From the NCBI GenBank assembly GCA_003694175.1, contig RFKV01000086.1:1-7180 (forward strand): 7,180 nt of DNA. Reading direction: 5' to 3'. This stretch comes from Candidatus Dojkabacteria bacterium. Its GTDB lineage: Bacteria > Patescibacteriota > Dojkabacteria > J137. Shown piece after piece: positions 1-6,063 of the stretch. A model generated the notes under the pieces. It did not search any database, had not been told where the DNA came from, and was given only the letters and a program-made list of their open reading frames with translations. Made by a program: the position numbers and the translations under genes. Each line of letters starts with the position of its first letter. Position 1 is the first letter of the stretch.

Positions 1-26
1 GTATTTAGTTTAGTTTCTTTTTATTA

Positions 27-1433
27 ATGTTACGAATCTACAACACACTTTCTAAAAGGCTTGATGATTTTGAGCCGTATGACAAAAACAATGTTGGAAT
101 GTACACGTGTGGGCCAACAGTCTATGATTTCACACATATTGGACACTGTAGAAAATATACTTTGGACGACATTATTAAAAGGAGTTTAGGTTACCTAGGT
201 TTCAAAGTGAGACATGTTATGAATATAACTGATGTAGGCCATTTGTCTTCTGATCAAGATGATGGAGAAGACAAAATTGAAAAAGGAGCTCGGAAATATG
301 GTAAAACGGTTTGGGAGGTTGCCGAATTTTTCACAAGAGATTTCTTTGATACAATGAATAATATGAACATTGTTCCTGCTGATGTAATTTGTAAAGCAAC
401 TGAGCATATTGCCGAACAAATAGAGATTATAAAATCTTTATTCGAAAAAAAATTAGCCTACGAAACCTCTACAGCCGTATATTTTGATGTTAGTAAGTTT
501 CCGACATACACTAAACTAAGTGGACAGGATTTATCACAAAAGGAAGTAGGAGTAAGAGAAGAAATTAATGTGGATCCTGAAAAAAAGAATCCAGCGGATT
601 TCGTGTTGTGGTTCAAAAGAACTGGTAGATTTAAAAATCACGTTATGCATTGGGATAGTCCTTGGGGTGATGGATTTCCAGGATGGCATATTGAGTGTAG
701 TGCGATGAGTATGAAATATCTTGGAGATCAATTTGATATACACACTGGTGGGGTTGACCACATTTCTGTCCATCATACAAACGAAATAGCTCAATCTGAA
801 GGAATGAGTGGTAAGCAACCTTTTGTGAAATACTGGATACATCACGAACACCTACTTGTGAATGGTGAGAAAATGAGTAAGTCTACTGGAAATGTTTTTA
901 GATTGACTGATCTTGAGAAATTAGGCTATGAAGCACTAGATCTACGTTACTTTTTTTTGACTGCTAAACATAGAGTTCCCCAGAATTTTACTTTTGATGC
1001 GTTAGAATCAGCTAAAAAGAGCAGAAAAAAATTGGTAAGACAGGTAAATCAGCTTTCATCCGTTTTGTCTGAGACTAAGCAGACAAAAGAAGAATCCGAA
1101 TCCGACAATGATTTTAAAACAAAGTTTGTAAGCGCAATAGAAGATGACTTCAACATACCAATAGCCCTTTCAATTGTATGGGAGGTATTGAAATCTGATT
1201 TAAGTCCAAAATCGAAGTTACAAACAATTTTGGAATTTGACAAAGTTTTAGGTCTCAACCTTGACAAATGTTTAAATGACCCTAAAACAAAAAGTATTCC
1301 CCAAAAAGCCAGGGAACTTATTGAAAAACGAGACATAGCAAGAAAAAACAAAGATTGGGCTACAGCGGATGAAATTAGACAAAGGTTAAAAGCTGAATTT
1401 GACATAGAAGTAGCTGATCATAGTGTATGCTAA
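27..1433 (+). CDS. cysS: Cysteinyl-tRNA synthetase (CysRS)
   Basis: Class I aminoacyl-tRNA synthetase that activates cysteine with ATP and charges tRNA-Cys in the cytoplasm. Its 468 residues match the usual bacterial length of about 460-480. The N-terminal catalytic fold carries MYTCGPTVYD at 25-34 and an intact HIGH motif at 37-40. Zinc ligands line up with those of the E. coli enzyme: C28, C224, H249 and E253 (the last two in HHTNE, where many bacteria have HHENE). KMSKS is at 282-286, followed by the helical anticodon-binding region. The C-terminal segment (about 430-464) resembles the usual CysRS tail. The ATG at 27 is chosen because LRIYNTLS is the normal CysRS beginning and the family cysteine falls at its canonical position 28. 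No Shine-Dalgarno is visible in the 26 upstream bases, which reach the window edge. The TAA stop lies inside the next gene's start (ATGCTAA). Nothing essential appears to be missing. Confidence 0.97.
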   Translation: MLRIYNTLSKRLDDFEPYDKNNVGMYTCGPTVYDFTHIGHCRKYTLDDIIKRSLGYLGFKVRHVMNITDVGHLSSDQDDGEDKIEKGARKYGKTVWEVAEFFTRDFFDTMNNMNIVPADVICKATEHIAEQIEIIKSLFEKKLAYETSTAVYFDVSKFPTYTKLSGQDLSQKEVGVREEINVDPEKKNPADFVLWFKRTGRFKNHVMHWDSPWGDGFPGWHIECSAMSMKYLGDQFDIHTGGVDHISVHHTNEIAQSEGMSGKQPFVKYWIHHEHLLVNGEKMSKSTGNVFRLTDLEKLGYEALDLRYFFLTAKHRVPQNFTFDALESAKKSRKKLVRQVNQLSSVLSETKQTKEESESDNDFKTKFVSAIEDDFNIPIALSIVWEVLKSDLSPKSKLQTILEFDKVLGLNLDKCLNDPKTKSIPQKARELIEKRDIARKNKDWATADEIRQRLKAEFDIEVADHSVC

Positions 1434-4400
1434 ATTCACAACAGATTAAGGCAATTGATACGATTGAGGGTCCTGTCTTAGTTGTGGCTGGACCGGGAAC
1501 AGGAAAAACTAAAATTTTGACAGAAAGGGTGGCAAATATTCTGAAGAAGACAGATGCATACCCAGACAATATCCTATGTATAACATTTACCGAAACTGCC
1601 GCAGTCAACATGAGAAGAAGGTTGGTACAAAGGATTGGCCCAGTTGGACATAGAGTTCATATCTCAACATTCCATTCTTTCTGTAACCAGATAATAAACG
1701 AAAGGCCAGCCGTATTCCAAAAACAAAAACAACTAAGACAAATAGATGATTTGACACAGAAGAGGATTTTAGACACTATTCTCTTGAAATTTCCACAAGA
1801 TTTACTTCCTCATGGACATCTTTTTTCTAACTCGGATAAAACTTTTTATAGACCTTACCTGAAAACCTTAATTGAGAGTTTAAAAAAAGACGCCATAAGC
1901 CCCAGTGATGCGATAGAAAAGGCATCCAAAATTTTAGAAGAAGCGAGAAAAAATCCCATTGTATCCACACGTGATCAAACAAAATTCACCGAAAAACATA
2001 ACAAAGAGTTAAAGAAAAAAGAAAAATTCATTGAAGCAATGTACGTATACAAAATGTATGATGATACCCTTAAGGCAGAGGGATATTATGATTACAATGA
2101 TATGATATTATGGGTTATAGAAGCGTTCGAAAAGGATGAGGAATTATTGAGGGACTATCAAGAAAAATATCAATACATTTTGGTAGATGAATACCAAGAT
2201 ACAAGCGGTTCACAAAACAAGTTACTTTTTTTACTGGGGAAAAATCACCCAGAAAATAGACCCAATATTTTCGTAGTTGGTGATGATGATCAGTCGATAT
2301 TTAGATTTCAAGGAGCTAACGTATGGAATCTACTTGAATTTCAACAAAAATTTAATCCTGAAGTAATTACTGTTGATATAAATTACAGATCAAATCAAAG
2401 GATACTGGAAATAGCGGACAATTTAATAAATCACAATCGAGAAAGACTTACAAATCATATACCAAACATAAAGAAAAAATTAAAAAGTGGAAGATACGTT
2501 GAGGATGGTGGGGCGCACATTGTTGAGGTTGTTGATGATGAAACAGAAGTTTTGTTCGTAGTTGAAAAAATAAAAGAACTTATAAAACAAGGTACACCTC
2601 CCGATGAAATAGCAGTGCTGTATAGAAACCATGATCATGCAAATCAATTAATCGAGTCTTTAGTAAAACATAAAGTTCCAATTAATTTACAAAGGGGTAG
2701 AAATGCCTTAGATGAGCCATTAATCAATGGGTTCGTAAGTCTTTTAAGAGTGGTTCGAGCAAAATATTCTCCTGATTTTGATTCTATATTTCTAAAAGCA
2801 ATTTCTCAGCCTTACTTTGAAATAGATCCATTAGAAATTTTTAGAATCTCCATTAGTACTAGTAAAAAGGACTATGACAGAAAATCACAAAAAACCTACA
2901 CGATATACGAGAGATTGGCACAAAATGACCCAAAACTACCTTTAGGTTTCAATGAGTCGAAAAGATTGAGAGAAGTCATTCGTAAAATTTCTGAATGGAG
3001 AAAGTTTAGCTATAACAATATTGCTTTTTTAGTCGCTCAAAAAATAGCAGAAGAATCTGGTTTCTTGAAATATGTCTTTGAGATGAATAACTCAATTAGT
3101 TTAGAAGATCTGTCTTCTGTTCAATCTTTTTTTGACTTCATAAAGGTCAGAAATATTCTAAATAAAAACATGACATTAGATAATTTAGTAGAAGATATTG
3201 ATGAAATGATTGAATCAGGATTGGCAATAGAAGAAAGGAATCTCAATACTGATAAACCTGGGGTAAATCTAATGACTATACATTCTTCTAAGGGGCTGGA
3301 ATTTGATGTTGTATTCATCATTAGAACTACATCAGATGTTTGGAAAGAAAAAAATGTTTCAAATGCTATTTCCATACCATCCGAATTTTTAAATTATCAA
3401 AGGACATATGAAGGTGATGATTTTGAAGAAATTCGTAGGTTGTTTTTTGTTGGAATAACCCGTGCCAAGAAAAGCATATACTTCACATATGCTAAAGTTT
3501 ACAGAGACTATGAAGAAGAAAAGAGTAGTGTGCCTGCACAATTTCTATTTGAAGTTAACACAGAGCTATTGAAGAAAGTAGAAATTAATGAAATCCCAAA
3601 AATCACTGTAGAGACAGTTAAAATGAGTTTACAACCAGTACCGAGAGATGAATTTAAACTCCAGGAGGAAGAGTTTTTGAGGAGCCTACTACGAAATTAC
3701 AAACTTACACCTACCGATTTAAATGAGTATTTAAAATGTCCACTTAATTTTAAAATGAATCAGATTTATAAGGTACCAAGTATAAACTACAAAGACAGTC
3801 TCTATTCAATACTTGGTACTGCAGTTCATAAGGGATTAGAGAAAGCGTTTGAGAGAGGAGGAAATTGGCTTGAGGTTGCGAAACAGGAGTTTGAAAATAA
3901 ACTTTTAGACGAATTACTACTTAAATCCGACTTCGAACAGTTGAAAAAGATAGGATTTGACATGATTGAGAGATTTTTTGATTCTGGTGAAAATTTTGCC
4001 AATACATTCGTGGTAGAAAAATTTATTGGCTACGACAACTCAGTTTTAATCCAGACTGAAAATTTTAAAAGTATTCCCATATGCGGAAAGATAGATAGGA
4101 TCGATTTAATTAACGTGTCAGGATCTACGTCTTTAGTTAAAGTGATTGACTATAAAGCAAGTTCAAAAAAGTCGATAAACGCAATACTTGGCAAAACAAA
4201 ATCTCAGAATGATAAAAGTCTGATGCGGCAGATGGTATTTTACAAGTTGCTCTGCGAGAACTCACCGTTTTTTCTTATTAAGGGAAAAAAAGTTAAGGTT
4301 TTGGAGGCAGAATTTATTTTCCTAAAAAACTCGATCGACAGAGTAAGTTTTAGCATCACGGACGAAATGGTTTATGAAACTATCCAAGACATTGAGTCTG

Positions 4401-4510
4401 CATTCTCTGGAATAATGGATTTGGACTTCAACGGTTCAGATAAGCACCCACTCTGTGGTGATTGTGAATGGTGCAAAACAAAAAAAAACAATAATATTTG
4501 TAATACTTGA
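1427..4510 (+). CDS. UvrD/PcrA-like superfamily 1 helicase fused to a PD-(D/E)XK nuclease with a cysteine cluster
   Basis: A 1027-residue ATP-dependent 3'-5' DNA helicase plus nuclease, probably for DNA-end resection or recombinational repair. Helicase motifs in order: Q motif (N3-Q6), Walker A GPGTGKT 22-28, Ia ITFTETAA, Ib STFHSF, Walker B DEYQD 254-258, III GDDDQS from 285, IV NYRS 319-322, V TIHSSKGLEF 617-626, VI GITRAKK from 676. After a linker (about 715-760), a RecB/AddB-type nuclease carries C771, H801, D890 (GKIDRID), D908-Y-K910 and Q935/Y939. Cysteines 1010, 1013, 1016 and 1025 close the chain; with C771 they recall the Fe-S staple of AddB and Cas4, though the spacing differs. Two UvrD-like proteins with C-terminal nucleases form mycobacterial AdnAB; here one chain is seen and no partner. 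The ATG overlaps cysS by 7 bases and has no clear ribosome-binding site, so coupling to cysS translation is likely. A run of nine A (4480-4488) lies just before the TGA stop. Function is inferred from motifs. Confidence 0.95.
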   Translation: MLNSQQIKAIDTIEGPVLVVAGPGTGKTKILTERVANILKKTDAYPDNILCITFTETAAVNMRRRLVQRIGPVGHRVHISTFHSFCNQIINERPAVFQKQKQLRQIDDLTQKRILDTILLKFPQDLLPHGHLFSNSDKTFYRPYLKTLIESLKKDAISPSDAIEKASKILEEARKNPIVSTRDQTKFTEKHNKELKKKEKFIEAMYVYKMYDDTLKAEGYYDYNDMILWVIEAFEKDEELLRDYQEKYQYILVDEYQDTSGSQNKLLFLLGKNHPENRPNIFVVGDDDQSIFRFQGANVWNLLEFQQKFNPEVITVDINYRSNQRILEIADNLINHNRERLTNHIPNIKKKLKSGRYVEDGGAHIVEVVDDETEVLFVVEKIKELIKQGTPPDEIAVLYRNHDHANQLIESLVKHKVPINLQRGRNALDEPLINGFVSLLRVVRAKYSPDFDSIFLKAISQPYFEIDPLEIFRISISTSKKDYDRKSQKTYTIYERLAQNDPKLPLGFNESKRLREVIRKISEWRKFSYNNIAFLVAQKIAEESGFLKYVFEMNNSISLEDLSSVQSFFDFIKVRNILNKNMTLDNLVEDIDEMIESGLAIEERNLNTDKPGVNLMTIHSSKGLEFDVVFIIRTTSDVWKEKNVSNAISIPSEFLNYQRTYEGDDFEEIRRLFFVGITRAKKSIYFTYAKVYRDYEEEKSSVPAQFLFEVNTELLKKVEINEIPKITVETVKMSLQPVPRDEFKLQEEEFLRSLLRNYKLTPTDLNEYLKCPLNFKMNQIYKVPSINYKDSLYSILGTAVHKGLEKAFERGGNWLEVAKQEFENKLLDELLLKSDFEQLKKIGFDMIERFFDSGENFANTFVVEKFIGYDNSVLIQTENFKSIPICGKIDRIDLINVSGSTSLVKVIDYKASSKKSINAILGKTKSQNDKSLMRQMVFYKLLCENSPFFLIKGKKVKVLEAEFIFLKNSIDRVSFSITDEMVYETIQDIESAFSGIMDLDFNGSDKHPLCGDCEWCKTKKNNNICNT

Positions 4511-4557
4511 ACAGTAAATTCAATTTTTTCTATGCGATCAAAGACGGATGTTAGTTC

Positions 4558-5241
4558 ATGACAGCTGTGAAATTCAATATTTTTCAATTTATTTTCGCGA
4601 TAGTTAAGATAGTAAAACTAAGTCCTAATAAAAGACATCTTGCAAAAATGCTTTTAATTCACCTGTCTCCTTTTGCATTTGGATTACTTTTTAGCTTGTT
4701 TTTCGGTTATACATTTTTTAGTACTGAAGGATACACAGACATCAAATTTACTCCAAATATTAGTAAAAAGGATAACAAGATAAATATGTTTAGTCAGTCA
4801 ATGATTGACAAGTATAAGAACGTTTTGTACAAAGAAAAAAAAGAAGAAAGGATAAGAAAAGTTTTAGACGAACAAATAGATAGAGTGGAAAAATTCTTTT
4901 CGAGATATAACGGAGGATCGGTTATGAAGGGTTATGGTAGAATAATTGTTGAACGGGCATATGCGTGTGGAGGTGATTATCGAATACTTGTAGGGATAGC
5001 TGGAATAGAGTCTGGCCTCGGAAGAGTTCCATACAAACTTTATAATCCCTTCGGATATCTTGATAACGTACAGTATGAAAGTTGGGAACATGCGCTGACT
5101 GTACTTTCTTGTGCGATTTCTAAGAGATTTATTGCCCCGTGTAAAGGAGATTTAGGATGTATTATTCAGAGATATGGTGGACCTGATACTGATCGGGAAA
5201 AGTGGATCAGGAATGTTTCGTGGTTTATGTCGCAAGTCTAA
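4558..5241 (+). CDS. Membrane-anchored lysozyme-fold (transglycosylase-like) protein
   Basis: A 227-residue protein. A hydrophobic stretch at 6-19 and a clear membrane segment at about 32-54, preceded by basic residues (K25, R26, K30), suggest a single-pass anchor with the rest outside. A charged, probably helical linker (about 65-115) leads to a C-terminal domain (about 120-227) with lysozyme-superfamily signatures: GIESGLG with candidate catalytic E151, then YNPFGYLD, a helix around WEHALTVLS, and IIQRYGG...KWIRNVSWFM near the end. This pattern resembles SLT/glucosaminidase-like proteins that cut or bind peptidoglycan glycan strands; the exact activity is not determined. All four cysteines (C137, C185, C195, C201) lie in the external domain, so two disulfides are possible. 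The start at 4558 is the first in-frame ATG of the stretch; ATG 4648 (M31) is an alternative that keeps the main membrane helix. No Shine-Dalgarno is seen. It lies 47 bases after the helicase gene and may share its transcript. Confidence 0.85.
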   Translation: MTAVKFNIFQFIFAIVKIVKLSPNKRHLAKMLLIHLSPFAFGLLFSLFFGYTFFSTEGYTDIKFTPNISKKDNKINMFSQSMIDKYKNVLYKEKKEERIRKVLDEQIDRVEKFFSRYNGGSVMKGYGRIIVERAYACGGDYRILVGIAGIESGLGRVPYKLYNPFGYLDNVQYESWEHALTVLSCAISKRFIAPCKGDLGCIIQRYGGPDTDREKWIRNVSWFMSQV

Positions 5242-5347
5242 AACTAGTATTTTCTTATTTTTCCCTTACCTCAATTGCTTGTCATATTTTTTTAGTTTAG
5301 CTTTTAAAATTCATCTAAAATAAACATAGAATTAGTCTGCCATTTCG

Positions 5348-5365
5348 TATAGATGGTCATCTATA
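5348..5365. repeat. Near-perfect palindrome, possible operator
   Basis: TATAGATG-GT-CATCTATA has two perfect 8-base arms around a two-base centre. It ends 21 bases before the -35 element of the candidate promoter of the RNase HI-like gene, a place where a dimeric regulator could bind. As RNA it would form a 7-bp stem with a GGTC loop, but no T-run follows, so it does not look like an intrinsic terminator. No regulator gene is in the window, and chance in AT-rich DNA cannot be excluded. Confidence 0.45.
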
Positions 5366-5386
5366 TTGTTAAAATCCGATAATAAC

Positions 5387-5415
5387 TTGAAGAATGTAAG
5401 TAAATAAACTAAAAT
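5387..5415 (+). promoter_or_regulatory. Candidate sigma70-type promoter of the RNase HI-like gene
   Basis: TTGAAG (5387-5392) and TAAAAT (5410-5415) are separated by 17 bases. They match the -35 and -10 consensus at 4 of 6 and 5 of 6 positions. Transcription would begin near 5422, leaving a leader of about 14 bases before the ATG at 5436, too short for much 5' regulation. The gap from the previous gene makes a separate promoter plausible, but AT-rich DNA produces such matches easily. Confidence 0.45.
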
Positions 5416-5435
5416 GCTGGCGATTAAATAAAGCT

Positions 5436-5861
5436 ATGTTTAGGCTGTTTTCAGATGGAGGAAGTAGAGGAAATCCAGGTGAGTCTGCGTGTTCATTTTT
5501 GGTTTTTGATGATGAAGAGAATTTAGTTGCTTTCGATGCTAAATATTTGGGAATACAAACCAACAACTATTCCGAATACATAGGTCTTATTGAAGGTTTA
5601 AAGTTTCTCAAAAAACAAGATATTAAACAGGTTAGATGTTTTTTAGATAGCGAATTGGTTGTTAATCAAATTAACAAAGTTTATAAGGTAAGTAATCCCA
5701 AAATTAAAAAGCTTTTTGAACAAGTGGAGATATTGATTCTAGAATTTGATGAAATTAGTTTTAACCATGTGTCAAGAGATGAAAACAAATTTGCAGACAG
5801 GCTTGTGAATATAATCCTTGATGCAACAAATAGGAAATCTCAACCCACTAGTCAGTTATAA
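5436..5861 (+). CDS. rnhA: Ribonuclease HI-family protein
   Basis: A 141-residue RNase H-fold protein expected to cleave the RNA strand of RNA:DNA hybrids (primers, R-loops) in the cytoplasm. The family's acidic residues are in place: D7 in SDGGSRGNPG (6-15), E47 in NNYSEYIGLIEGL, D71 in FLDSELVVNQI, and D121 in the final motif HVSRDENKFADRLVN (111-125). This is the DEDD metal-binding set, so activity is likely. H111 starts the last motif, but whether it plays the part of E. coli H124 is unclear. It is shorter than E. coli RNase HI (155 residues) and resembles the compact RNase HI-like proteins of Gram-positive bacteria and archaea, so the rnhA symbol is by family only. A short polar tail (about 129-141) follows the fold. 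The ATG at 5436 puts the first catalytic Asp at residue 7, as expected; an in-frame TAA at 5397 precedes it. No Shine-Dalgarno is seen. Gaps on both sides suggest its own transcription unit. Confidence 0.92.
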   Translation: MFRLFSDGGSRGNPGESACSFLVFDDEENLVAFDAKYLGIQTNNYSEYIGLIEGLKFLKKQDIKQVRCFLDSELVVNQINKVYKVSNPKIKKLFEQVEILILEFDEISFNHVSRDENKFADRLVNIILDATNRKSQPTSQL

Positions 5862-5900
5862 TACGGAAGTTTTTTAATTTATAATGAAAGGTTTTTAAAA

Positions 5901-5920
5901 TCACAAAGAAGAGTTTGTGA
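5901..5920. repeat. Perfect inverted repeat (7-bp arms, 6-base loop)
   Basis: TCACAAA-GAAGAG-TTTGTGA lies 40 bases after the RNase HI-like stop codon. On the + strand no T-run follows directly (GCTTTAGTG), so it is a poor intrinsic terminator for that gene. On the - strand the stem is followed by TTTTAAAAACC, which is more terminator-like, yet no - strand gene is present. It could be a weak terminator, an RNA 3'-end stabiliser or a protein-binding dyad. The stem is AT-rich and only moderately stable. Confidence 0.4.
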
Positions 5921-5949
5921 GCTTTAGTGATCATAGAAACAAAACCATT

Positions 5950-5979
5950 TTGAAATTCCAAATCGATTTCACATATGTT
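5950..5979 (+). promoter_or_regulatory. Weak candidate promoter upstream of rmuC
   Basis: TTGAAA (5950-5955) and TATGTT (5974-5979) lie 18 bases apart, each matching the consensus at 4 to 5 of 6 positions. The leader to the rmuC ATG would be roughly 78 bases. A small dyad, TGAAAT-N9-ATTTCA (5951-5971), overlaps the -35 element and spacer. The 202-base gap 5862-6063 otherwise shows the inverted repeat at 5901, a weak GTTGAA/TTCAAC pair (6012-6038), and no convincing gene. Confidence 0.25.
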
Positions 5980-6063
5980 TTACGATGGTGTGGTAGGTTA
6001 AAATTTTATTGGTTGAATTATGAACATTTATTTTCAACTTCCTAGTGATTAATTCGTTGTGCT

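Noticed and set aside
951..958. Run of eight T in cysS as a frameshift site
   Set aside because: The frame is intact on both sides and conserved CysRS motifs and the C-terminal region read through normally.
4507..4536. TTGAAC-N18-TATGCG as a promoter for the lysozyme-like gene
   Set aside because: The -10 match is poor (3 of 6) and the 47-base gap is compatible with read-through from the helicase gene.
4508..4600. Possible UGA recoding (as in Gracilibacteria and SR1) allowing readthrough of the helicase stop
   Set aside because: Readthrough soon meets two more in-frame TGA codons and a TAG with no conserved protein between them. Conserved glycines in all genes are GGN, and no TGA falls within a domain.
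5242..5300. T-rich stretch after the lysozyme-like gene as an intrinsic terminator
   Set aside because: There are T-runs but no stable stem immediately before them.
5290..5414. Ten-base inverted repeat TTTTAGTTTA / TAAACTAAAA about 105 bases apart
   Set aside because: Both arms are low-complexity A/T sequence with two G/C positions at most; TTTAGTTTAG also appears at the window start. Chance is the simplest reading.
5414..5431. Five-codon upstream reading frame (MLAIK) before the RNase HI-like gene
   Set aside because: It overlaps the candidate -10 element, so it would not be in the predicted transcript, and it has no ribosome-binding site or attenuator structure.
6021..6053. Ten-codon frame MNIYFQLPSD ahead of rmuC
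   Set aside because: No ribosome-binding site, no amino-acid bias typical of a leader peptide, and length expected by chance.
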